DNA of 64,000 nucleotides from Micromonospora polyrhachis (GTDB lineage: Bacteria; Actinomycetota; Actinomycetes; Mycobacteriales; Micromonosporaceae): positions 3,546,501-3,610,500 of the forward strand of contig NZ_JACHJW010000001.1 of the NCBI RefSeq assembly GCF_014203835.1, given 5' to 3'. Below the pieces are notes generated by a model, which saw nothing but the letters and a program-made list of their open reading frames with translations, searched no databases and was not told where the DNA came from. Shown in pieces: positions 53,361 to 61,006 of the stretch; positions within the stretch are counted from its first letter, which is position 1, and each line of letters opens with the position of its first letter. Position numbers and translations under genes: made by a program.

Positions 53361-54428
53361 ATGTTCATCGCACTTCGTGACCTGCGGTTCGCCCGGGGAC
53401 GGTTCGCGCTCCTCGGTGGCGTCATCGCCCTGATGACGCTGATGGTCGTGCTGCTCACCGGGCTGACCGCCGGGCTGGGCGCGGCCAGCATCTCGGCGGT
53501 AGCGCGGCTGCCGGTCGACGACATCGCCTTCCAGCAGCCGGCGTCCGGGCAGCAGGTCGCCTTCGCTACCAGCGCCCTGCCGGCGGAGACGGTCGGCACG
53601 ATCGCCGGGCAGCCGGGCGTGACCGGGGCGTACCCGCTCGGGGTCGCCACCACCCGGTTGCAGGCCGGTGAGAGTTCGGCGGCGGTGACGCTGCTGGGGG
53701 CCGACCCGGCCCTGTACCCGACCCGCCAGCAGGGGGCGGCCCCGACCGCCGGCGAGGTGGCGATCACCGCCGACCTGGCCGACGAGCAGTCGCTGCGGGT
53801 CGGCGACCGAGTCCAACTCGGCGGTCAGGAGGTACGGATCGCGGCGATCGTGGACACCGTCTCCTTCAACCACCTGCCGGTCGCCTACACCCCCATCGAC
53901 ACCTGGCGGCAGTTGTCCCGGGCCGAGACGATCACCGCGGTGGCGATCACCCGGGACGGCGGCGACCCGACCGCCATCGACCGGGCCGCCGGCACCGCCA
54001 CGGTCAGCCGCGACGAGGCGTACGACGCGGTCGGTGGCTACTCGTCCGAGCAGGGGTCGCTGAACCTCATGCGCGGGCTGCTGCTCGGTGTGTCCGTGCT
54101 GGTCGTCGGGGCGTTCTTCACGGTCTGGACGATGCAGCGCGCCGGCGACCTCGCGGTCGTCCGGGCCATCGGCGGCGGCCGGGGCTACCTCCTCCGGGAC
54201 GCCCTGGGACAGGCCGCCGTGGTGTTGCTCGCCGGTGCCTCGGTCGGTGCCGGGGTGGCTGCCGCGCTCGGTGTACTGGCCGGACAGGTGGTGCCGTTCG
54301 TGCTTGACGCCGGCACCGTCGGGATTCCGCTGGTGGCGATGGTCGCCGTCGGCGTCCTCGGGGCGGCGGTGTCCGTACGCCGGGTCAGCAAAGTCGATCC
54401 TCTTACCGCACTGGGAGCAGCCCGATGA
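53361..54428 (+). CDS. FtsX-like ABC transporter permease
   Basis: 355 residues from the ATG at 53361. One N-terminal helix (GGVIALMTLMVVLLTGLTAG), an external domain of about 200 residues, then three C-terminal helices with the FtsX core around VWTMQRAGDLAVVRAIGGGR. It overlaps the ATPase gene by four bases. With the divergent NarL-type system it forms a likely sensor-exporter unit. No lipoprotein or adaptor gene accompanies it, unlike the 20-26 kb system. Confidence 0.9.
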   Translation: MFIALRDLRFARGRFALLGGVIALMTLMVVLLTGLTAGLGAASISAVARLPVDDIAFQQPASGQQVAFATSALPAETVGTIAGQPGVTGAYPLGVATTRLQAGESSAAVTLLGADPALYPTRQQGAAPTAGEVAITADLADEQSLRVGDRVQLGGQEVRIAAIVDTVSFNHLPVAYTPIDTWRQLSRAETITAVAITRDGGDPTAIDRAAGTATVSRDEAYDAVGGYSSEQGSLNLMRGLLLGVSVLVVGAFFTVWTMQRAGDLAVVRAIGGGRGYLLRDALGQAAVVLLAGASVGAGVAAALGVLAGQVVPFVLDAGTVGIPLVAMVAVGVLGAAVSVRRVSKVDPLTALGAAR

Positions 54429-55126
54429 CCCTCGACCTGACCGATGTCCGGTTGACGTATCCGGATGGTGATCGCCGCCTGGTGGCGCTGGACGACGTCG
54501 ACCTGCACGTTCCCGCTGGGGAGCTGGTCGCCGTCACCGGCCCGTCCGGTTCCGGTAAGTCCAGCCTGCTGGCGGTCGCCGGGGCCCTGATCACGGCCGA
54601 GTCCGGCACGGTCACCGTTGCCGGGGTGGCGGTCGGCCCGCTCGACCAGGCCGGTCGGGACCGGCTGCGCCGGGAGCGGATCGGGTTCGTTTTCCAACAG
54701 GCCAACCTGCTGGGCTCGTTGACCGTGTTGGACCAGTTGCTGCTCGTTGCCCACATCAACCGGACACCGCGTACCACAGCCCGGGACAGGGCTCGACACC
54801 TGCTGGATCGGGTCGGTCTGGCAGCCAAGGCCGGACGGCGTCCGCACCAACTCTCCGGCGGCGAACGGCAGCGGGTCGGGGTGGGGCGGGCCCTGATGGG
54901 GGAGCCCAGTCTGCTGCTGGTCGACGAGCCGACCTCGGCACTCGATCACGAACGCGGCGAGACCGTCGTACGGCTACTGCGGGACATCACCCACGAGAAC
55001 CGGATCGCGACGGTGCTGGTCACCCACGACCTGCAACACCTGCATCTCACCGACCGGGCGGTGACCATGCACGACGGGCGGCTGTCCGAGGTCCGCCCGG
55101 CCACGGCTTCAACCCGACCCGCCTAA
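54425..55126 (+). CDS. ABC transporter ATP-binding protein (LolD/MacB type)
   Basis: 233 residues with Walker A GPSGSGKSSLL, Q-loop FVFQQANLLG, signature LSGGERQR, Walker B LLLVDEPTSALD and switch His in VLVTHDLQHL. It begins on the ATGA that ends the permease gene. It powers the FtsX-like permease. The following 180 bp up to the transposase relic hold no gene and include the relic's end. Confidence 0.95.
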   Translation: MTLDLTDVRLTYPDGDRRLVALDDVDLHVPAGELVAVTGPSGSGKSSLLAVAGALITAESGTVTVAGVAVGPLDQAGRDRLRRERIGFVFQQANLLGSLTVLDQLLLVAHINRTPRTTARDRARHLLDRVGLAAKAGRRPHQLSGGERQRVGVGRALMGEPSLLLVDEPTSALDHERGETVVRLLRDITHENRIATVLVTHDLQHLHLTDRAVTMHDGRLSEVRPATASTRPA

Positions 55127-55306
55127 CCTCCTGGTGGCATCGACTGCGGAACCACCGCCGCTTTGGGTGCATCTGTTGTTGCTCCCCGGGCTGTTGCGAA
55201 ATGAAGTTGGGGGGTGTTAGCGGGTGCTGGTGGTATTCGGGGTTTGATGTTGTTGGGGCCTGTGGGGTGTGGCCGGCGGGTTGGGGTGGTTCGTGGACTG
55301 GCTGCG

Positions 55307-56565
55307 CTATGCCTTGCCGGGTAGGAGATGGCCGGTGGTGCGGAGGGTGTGTACCAGCCGGTTGATGTTGTAGGTGGCGCAGATGAACTTCCATTCGGCG
55401 GTAGCACGGTCCAGACCGCGGCGGGTGAGGGTGCGGATGCCTGTGTTGTGTTTGATGTGGCCGTGGGGGGTCTCGGCGATGTGTCCGCGTTGGCGGTAGG
55501 TGGCGATGCCTTCGGGGGTGCGTAACCGCTGGGCCATCTGCTGGACCGGATCGGTGTGGTGGGGCTGGTCGGGATCCGGTGGCGGGTCGGCGGGTTGGGT
55601 ACGGGCCGATTTCTCCACGTCGTGGCTTTTGCCGGTGGCGATGAGCCGGTCGGGTCCGGCGGCGGTGAGATTCTCCTCGGACAGGTAGCCGGCGTCCATG
55701 ACCATTGTGCCGATCCCGTTCGGGTGGCGCGGACAGGATCGGCGGGTCGCACCGGTGGCCGGCGAGGCGGTTGGTGTTGGCGGTGAGTCCTGGCTGTCTT
55801 TTGGTGGGCAGGTGCAGGTCAGTTGCGCTGCTTCGGCCTGGTCGCGATGGGCACCGGTGATGAGGTTGGCGGCGTCTTCGGCGGCGGCCATCATCGGCTT
55901 TGCCTGTTCAACATCACCGGTGTCCTGGGTCAGTTCGGTGGCGATGATCAGATGGTCGGCCGAGACCACGTTTTGCGGGTTGTAGCCCTGGATGAACCCG
56001 GACTTGGTCGGCATGAGCCGACTGTCCGGGTCGGTGACGTTACGCACCCGCGGCCGTTGATCGGCCACCTGGCGTTCCCGCTCGGCCGCCCGCGCCAGCG
56101 CCTTGTCCAACCACGTACGCGCCCGCACGACCGCGAAGTGTTCATCGACCGGGCGGGGCCGCGCACCGACCAGCCCGCTACCCGTCGCGGCGATCTTGTC
56201 GGCGTTGCGCTGCTCCCACTCGGCGATCGTGGCTTGCCGAGCGGCGATGGCCTGTTCCAGCCGTAGCCTGGCCGAGGCAACCTCCGCGTTGACCGGCACG
56301 TTACCGCGGATACGCTCACCGCGACGTTGACGCTGCAGATACTGATCCGCCTTAGCCCCAGCCTCGGCCTGTCCGGCGGTCCGCTCGGCCTCCAGCTCGG
56401 CCAATGCCCGCCGCAGCCGCGGCCCACGACAGCGCTCATCGGCCAACTCCTCGGGCAGCTGGTCACCGCCGCAGGCGCCGCCGAACAGCGCATCCTCGGC
56501 CCGCGACAACAGATGTACTCAAACTCCCGCTCGGACATGCCAGTAGCCCGGTCATGATCGCTCAA
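55307..56565 (-). pseudogene. IS1182-type transposase relic, N-terminus missing
   Basis: A 400-residue open frame (55307-56509) matches the C-terminal two thirds of IS1182-family transposases: DPDSRLMPTKSGFIQGYNPQ, MVMDAGYLSEENLTAAGPDR and the end HIKHNTGIRTLTRRGLDRAT with RLVHTLRTTGHLL. The N-terminal dimerisation/DUF772 part is absent; a piece of what precedes it (SEREFEYICCRGP) is found in a different frame at 56520-56560. Only one element end can be guessed, near 55190. The gene is dead. It marks the edge of an accessory region next to the tRNA-Pro element. Confidence 0.85.
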
Positions 56566-56725
56566 CGAGCGACATGACTGGTGGAAACCGAGCCCTCCCG
56601 ATGAGCGTCGGCTCGATCCGTTACGTCATCCCGTGTCGATCACCGTGCCCGACCTGCCGCGCGGGTGGGTCGGCCCGGACCAGCCTCGTACCGTGATCCA
56701 CCTGTCGGTCGGCGACGACCGCTGA
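56558..56725 (+). pseudogene. Possible C-terminal fragment of a gene cut by the IS1182 relic
   Basis: An open frame with no stop from 56558 to the TGA at 56723-56725 ends PDLPRGWVGPDQPRTVIHLS and five more residues. Composition is protein-like and a strong terminator follows, so it may be the tail of a gene whose front was lost to the IS. The only start, GTG at 56633, would give 30 residues. The family is unknown and this may be chance. Confidence 0.3.
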
Positions 56726-56749
56726 GAAACGATGATTGGCTTGGAAACG

Positions 56750-56781
56750 AATCAGGGCCCCTCCGTGGAGGGGCCCTGATT
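56750..56781. terminator. 15-bp perfect stem-loop
   Basis: AATCAGGGCCCCTCC and GGAGGGGCCCTGATT are perfectly complementary with a 2-base gap (loop will open). It precedes the left 45-bp att-type repeat. A related, weaker stem GTCAGGGCCG/CGGCCCTGAC (59305-59343) holds the same position before the right repeat. Confidence 0.75.
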
Positions 56782-56939
56782 CTTACCTCTGGTCGGGGTG
56801 GCCGGATTCGAACCGACGACCTCTTCGTCCCGAACAAGGTCAACATCCGTTCCTGGCGTGGACGTTTGGCTATCGACCCTGGTCCGACCCTTGATGTCCG
56901 TTGGTCTGGCGACGTGAGCGAGGCGGTCGGGGGAAGATC

Positions 56940-56958
56940 ATCTCCCCGATTTCTCCCA
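56940..56958. promoter_or_regulatory. Candidate integrase arm site (left)
   Basis: ATCTCCCCGATTTCTCCCA matches TTCTCCCAGATTTCTCCCC at 59267-59285 at 16 of 19 positions. Each holds two TCTCCC words 10-11 bases apart and lies about 70-105 bp inside an att-type repeat, the expected place for integrase arm binding sites. Inference. Confidence 0.4.
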
Positions 56959-56997
56959 GGACTCGGCATGCGCTGTTGCCACCTGGTGCGCACCGAT

Positions 56998-57192
56998 CTA
57001 CTGCTCGTCGGTCCGCTGGGCTGGCCGGTTCTCAGCGATCCACGCCACCACCGCAGCCCGTTCCCAGATTCGCCCGGTCGCCAAGGTGTCCAACGGTGCC
57101 GGGAACCCGGGGCGCGCCACGATCTCCGACGCACGCTGCCGGCTGACGCCGCCCAACATCTGCTGGATTTCCGACATGCCCGCAAGCCGCAT
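56998..57192 (-). CDS. Excisionase-like MerR/AlpA-type HTH protein
   Basis: 64 residues from the ATG at 57192 (a second ATG is five codons in). MRLAGMSEIQQMLGGVSRQR, then ASEIVARPGFPAPLDTLATG and RIWERAAVVAWI form the short HTH of the AlpA/excisionase group: the recognition helix, the conserved FPAP turn and the W-x-x-x-x-V end. Such proteins bend DNA to drive excision by a tyrosine integrase, and one is broken nearby. It is downstream of an unknown gene on the same strand. Confidence 0.8.
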   Translation of the reverse strand: MRLAGMSEIQQMLGGVSRQRASEIVARPGFPAPLDTLATGRIWERAAVVAWIAENRPAQRTDEQ

Positions 57193-57235
57193 AAACCCGA
57201 CCGTACGGGCTTGTCGTCTAGCTACCCCGTCAAGT

Positions 57236-57586
57236 TCACGGGGTTGGTGTTGGTTTAGCGTTGGGGTCGACCTCAGGTGCTGTATTTGCAGGTCGCACAT
57301 AATCATCAGCGGGATAATCGACCCGAATGATTAATTCATCCGATCTCAGGTAGTCGCCATCATCGACGGTGGCGCCGGTGACCACGAACTGATCGTTGCC
57401 CCACGGGTCAGGATGACCAGAGCTCGGACCGAAAGCCACCTCCGCCCTCAGCACCATGTCATCCGGGAGACCGTCCAGCGCGTTCCGCAACTTCCCGACG
57501 GTCCACCTCGCGACATCGTGCCTGTACCGCTCGATTGGTCCATCCCACCATGATTCAGACAGCGGAAGCTGGCGGCTGCTTGGCAT
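57236..57586 (-). CDS. Small protein, possibly DUF6225-like
   Basis: 116 residues. The core WTVGKLRNALDGLPDDMVLR, then AEVAFG resembles a domain common in actinobacterial plasmids and integrative elements (DUF6225-like, W-T-V-G-x-L-R-x-A-L-x-x-L-P-D-D). Function of that family is unknown. A Pro/Lys/Thr tail ends the protein. It lies upstream of the excisionase-like gene in the element. Confidence 0.65.
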   Translation of the reverse strand: MPSSRQLPLSESWWDGPIERYRHDVARWTVGKLRNALDGLPDDMVLRAEVAFGPSSGHPDPWGNDQFVVTGATVDDGDYLRSDELIIRVDYPADDYVRPANTAPEVDPNAKPTPTP

Positions 57587-57725
57587 GGAGCGAGGCTACC
57601 TAACGCACCATCGCCGGACGTACAAGGTCAAGCGAACCTTGACGCCGCATGCGAATGGTTTCCTATGCTCCGTCGGCCGGCTTCACGAACGTGCCCTTCC
57701 CGGGCACCACGTAGACCAAGCCCTG

Positions 57726-58238
57726 CTACCACGGCCAACGCGTGGCCAGGTGGGCTGGCTCTTCACCCGGCGACACCACGAACACGTGCTCTCCGCTGTC
57801 ATCGAACACCAGCAGCGGCCCGGACCGCGATGCCAGCGCCACCACTGCGGCCAGCACCGCACTGCCGGATGGCTTGCGGAACCCGATGTCGGTCACGACC
57901 TGACCCAGCTCCACCGGCTCGTCACCGTCTACACCATCGACGCCCAGACTGACCTCGCCTAGGTCCAGGCCGCCCATCGCCGCGCAGGTGGCCGGGTCCG
58001 GGCAACCCGGAAGATCGCGGGTCAGATCATGCCCGGCAACCTGGAACCACGGCACGCCGTGACAGCCGGCCTCCCAAAACGCGGACAGGACCTGCGCCAC
58101 CGTCGGCAACTCACGGGCCGATAATGGCTCCTCGGGCAGCCCAAAGGACGACCCAGCCCCGGCTACCCACTCAAATCCACCGTCTGCGACTGCGGTATGC
58201 AGGGGCGTCACCAGCAAGTGCCAACTCACAGCACGCAT
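57726..58238 (-). CDS. Unknown protein within the integrated element
   Basis: 170 residues from the ATG at 58238. It is acidic with Trp-, Cys- and Gly-rich stretches (AFWEAGCHGVPWFQVAGHDL, CPDPATCAAMGG) and ends GEEPAHLATRWPW. No signal peptide or membrane helix is apparent. Codon usage is that of a real gene. I do not recognise the family. It sits beside the broken integrase on the opposite strand. Confidence 0.55.
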   Translation of the reverse strand: MRAVSWHLLVTPLHTAVADGGFEWVAGAGSSFGLPEEPLSARELPTVAQVLSAFWEAGCHGVPWFQVAGHDLTRDLPGCPDPATCAAMGGLDLGEVSLGVDGVDGDEPVELGQVVTDIGFRKPSGSAVLAAVVALASRSGPLLVFDDSGEHVFVVSPGEEPAHLATRWPW

Positions 58239-58371
58239 CGTGCCATCCAACGGCCAGAAGCCCGAGGTGCGAACAGGCCCCTCCCGGACGGCCTCGCCCT
58301 ACTATCGATCCAGGCACCAGACCTATTCGATCACGACCTGGCGTAAAGCATCCTGCGATGCCGTTCCGTCA

Positions 58372-59252
58372 ACCGTTGCCATCGTCCTTAAAGGCTTCAC
58401 GGGAATGAGGTGGGGTGAGTTGGTCGGGCTTGAAACGAAATTCGTTCGAACGGGCAGTATTCGCGTGGAGTGGCAGCTTTACGAGTTGGATACGGGAGAG
58501 CTTCACCGGTGCCCGACTGGCTGGCGGAACTCGTCGCGAACCACATAGCGCGAACCCAGCCAAAGCCGTGCGAGTGTCACGGGCTGAGGTACGTCTTTCA
58601 GGGCTATCGAGCGGCCAACGGTGCGGCGCGTGCACCTGGTGCGAAGCTGGTTGATGTTGCTCGCCGCGCGGGTGTTTCGACCGGCACGGTCTCGGCGGTG
58701 CTGAACCATCCGGAGTCTGTGGCTGAACTGACCAAAGCGAGGGTCGCGACCGCCATTGCCGATCTTGGCTACGTACGCGGTGGGTCGTCTGGGAAGCTGG
58801 CCGCTCATTGGCGTAGAACCGGCTTTGCAACCTGGCTCTTCGGGCCGGCGGCTACGGGCTGGTATCCGCGTAAGGCTCCCCATGCTGCGCGTCCGGTGCC
58901 GATCCTGGGCGATCCCTGGCCCGGGGTGCCAGCGCGCGGCAGGGGGGCTGCTGGCCGTGCTGACGCTTGCTGGGTGCCCATTGCCCCAGGCCTCACACCG
59001 CATGGACTGAGGCACACGCACAAGACTCTCATGGAGGAACTGGCGGTGCCTCCAAAGCGCATGGATGAGCGGATGGGGCATGAGGATGGGTCGGTGCAGG
59101 CTCGGTACTCCCACGTCACGGCGACGATGCGTCGATCGCTCCTGGAGGGCTTGACCGAGCTGTGGGAGTCGGCCCTAGATGCCCGACGTGAGATGAGCGA
59201 CAGGTCGCCCGTCTCGGCGTTGGATTGCTTGCTGAGGAAGTCCGACAGCTAG
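58372..59252 (+). pseudogene. Tyrosine integrase with embedded LacI-type HTH, truncated and frameshifted
   Basis: The N-terminal arm- and core-binding parts are missing. One frame (to about 58510) has GFTGMRWGELVGLETKFVRT with the first catalytic Arg; the frame then jumps, consistent with a deletion after GELHRC, and continues PDWLAELVANHIA. Next comes a LacI-type HTH, KLVDVARRAGVSTGTVSAVL, inserted inside the catalytic domain, then the C-terminal catalytic part: HGLRHTHKTLM with His and Arg, GHEDGSVQARYSHVT with His and Tyr. It resembles pSAM2-group integrases. It is inactive as it stands. Position next to the tRNA-Pro att site is as expected for int. Confidence 0.85.
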
Positions 59253-59266
59253 GGGCAGGAGAGTTC

Positions 59267-59285
59267 TTCTCCCAGATTTCTCCCC
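59267..59285. promoter_or_regulatory. Candidate integrase arm site (right)
   Basis: TTCTCCCAGATTTCTCCCC, the partner of the left site at 56940-56958. It lies 15 bp after the broken integrase gene and 73 bp before the right att-type repeat. Confidence 0.4.
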
Positions 59286-59359
59286 GGGAGGGTCTTGGAA
59301 ACGAGTCAGGGCCGGTCTCCCTAGCTGGAAGATCGGCCCTGACCTGCACTAACTCTCGG

Positions 59360-59433
<74 letters not shown>

Positions 59434-59502
59434 AGGCGTGCGGAGCAATACTAGCCCACCGTCCCGGAGGGGCAAACTCGGTACCCGGCCGCCCGCGTTA
59501 CC

Positions 59503-60396
59503 TCAGCGAGGGATCAGGGTCAGCAGCGACGCCTCGGGTGGGCAGGCGAACCGGACCGGCGCGGTGGGGTGGGTGCCCAGGCCAGCGGAGACGTGCAGCC
59601 AGGCATCGGAGGAGGGCCACCGATGTAGCCCCCGGGCCATCGATCGAGGCAGATCACAGTTGGTCACCAGGGCCCCGACGAAGGGCACCCGTACCTGGCC
59701 GCCGTGGGTGTGTCCGGCGAGCAACAGGTCGAACCCGTCGGCGGCCATCTCGTCCAACAGTTGGGGGTCGGGCGAGTGAGTGAGGGCGATCGACAGGTCG
59801 ACGTCGGGGGAGACCAGCCCGGTGACCGAGGGGTAGTCGTCCCGCCCGATGTGCGGGTCGTCGACCCCGATCAGTTCCACGGTCCGTCCGCCGGCCTTGA
59901 TCGACGTACGAGCGTTGTTGAGGTCGGCCCAACCCGCACCGACCAGCACCTCACGAAGATCCTCCGTCGGCAGCTCGACGCCCTGGACGTACTCGCGGTC
60001 GGGGAAGAAGTAGCTGAAGGGGTTCTTCCAGACCGGCCCCCGGTAGTCGTTGGAGCCGAAGACGAAGGCCCCCGGATAGTTCAGAAGTGGTTGCAGCGCC
60101 CGCAGCACGCCCGGGACCGCCTCGGGATCGGCGAGGTTGTCCCCGGTCACCACGACCAGATCCGGGTCGGTGGCGGCCAGTGAGGCCACCCATTCCTGTT
60201 TGCGTCGTTGGCCGGGGGTCATGTGCAGGTCGGAGAGGTGGAGGACCCGTAGCGGCTCCGCGTCGGCCGCCAGCACCGGCACGTCGTACCGCCGCAGGGT
60301 GAACATGTTCCGCTCGATGAGCGACGCGTACGCCAGGGTGGCGCCCCCGATCGCGGCAGTCCCGGCGGCCAGTCGTAATACGGTGCGCTTTCGCAT
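59503..60396 (-). CDS. Membrane-anchored metallophosphoesterase
   Basis: 297 residues from the ATG at 60396; the longer frame to 60594 is antisense to yqeY. One N-terminal helix (about 5-25) leaves the catalytic domain outside or membrane-attached. The dimetal motifs are all present: LHLSDLHM, VVTGDNLAD, FGSNDYRG (for GNHE/D), LTHSPDPQL and LLAGHTHGGQVRVP. It is the family of YkuE-like phosphodiesterases and the Rv3683 type of mycobacteria. Same order with ponA2 and whiB4 genes as in Mycobacterium, where it lies next to ponA2. Confidence 0.93.
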   Translation of the reverse strand: MRKRTVLRLAAGTAAIGGATLAYASLIERNMFTLRRYDVPVLAADAEPLRVLHLSDLHMTPGQRRKQEWVASLAATDPDLVVVTGDNLADPEAVPGVLRALQPLLNYPGAFVFGSNDYRGPVWKNPFSYFFPDREYVQGVELPTEDLREVLVGAGWADLNNARTSIKAGGRTVELIGVDDPHIGRDDYPSVTGLVSPDVDLSIALTHSPDPQLLDEMAADGFDLLLAGHTHGGQVRVPFVGALVTNCDLPRSMARGLHRWPSSDAWLHVSAGLGTHPTAPVRFACPPEASLLTLIPR

Positions 60397-60421
60397 GGCG
60401 CTCAGGGTAGTTTGACCGTCC

Positions 60422-60877
60422 ATGGGCACGCTGAAGGACCTCCTGACTACGGACATGCGCGCGGCGCTGAAGGCACGCGACGAACTGACCACGTCCACCC
60501 TGCGAATGGCGCTGGCTGCCATCGGTAACGCCGAGGTAGCCGGCAAGGCCAAGCGGGAGCTCTCCGACGACGAGGTGCTGGCCGTGCTGACCAAGGAGGC
60601 GAAGAAGCGCCGGGAGGCGGCGACCGCGTTCGCCGACGCCGGCCGGGCCGAGCAGGCGGCGAAGGAGACCGCCGAGGGTGAGGTGCTCGACCGCTACCTG
60701 CCCAAGCAGCTCGACGACGCGGAACTGGCCGAGCTGGTTTCGGGGGCGCTGGCCGAGGGTGAGTTCACCGGAAAGGGCCAGATGGGCCCAGCCATGAAGG
60801 CGGCTCAGGCCGCGGTGGCCGGCCGGGCTGAGGGGGGCCGGGTGGCGGCCGAGGTACGTCGCCAGCTTGGCGTCTGA
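60422..60877 (+). CDS. GatB/YqeY-domain protein
   Basis: 151 residues from the ATG at 60422, only 25 bp from the divergent metallophosphoesterase start, so the two promoters overlap. The domain is the helical YqeY module (MRAALKARDELTTSTLRMAL, EGEVLDRYLPKQLDDAELAE and GQMGPAMKAAQAAVAGRAEG) related to the tail of GatB, which binds tRNA. Function of free YqeY is unknown. A strong stem-loop follows. Confidence 0.94.
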   Translation: MGTLKDLLTTDMRAALKARDELTTSTLRMALAAIGNAEVAGKAKRELSDDEVLAVLTKEAKKRREAATAFADAGRAEQAAKETAEGEVLDRYLPKQLDDAELAELVSGALAEGEFTGKGQMGPAMKAAQAAVAGRAEGGRVAAEVRRQLGV

Positions 60878-60952
60878 CCGGCCGAGCGCACGGACCCAAG
60901 TCGACGGTACGAACAACAGCCGGTGGCCCGGAGCCGCAAGATCGGCAAAAAG

Positions 60953-60992
60953 CGAGCGGGGCAGGCACCTCTTCAGGTGTCTGCCCCGCTCG
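60953..60992. terminator. 18-bp stem-loop between yqeY and ponA2-type genes
   Basis: CGAGCGGGGCAGGCACCT pairs with AGGTGTCTGCCCCGCTCG at 17 positions plus one G-U, loop CTTC. It lies 75 bp after yqeY and 14 bp from the stop of the convergent penicillin-binding protein gene; a run of A precedes it, so read on the minus strand it is followed by TTTTT, a proper terminator for that gene. Confidence 0.85.
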
Positions 60993-61006
60993 GTCAGCTG
61001 ATCCGG

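Noticed and set aside
56791-56835. Second tRNA-Pro gene
   Set aside because: Only the 3' half from the anticodon loop onward is present; the 5' half and its pairing are missing, so it is an att-type repeat.
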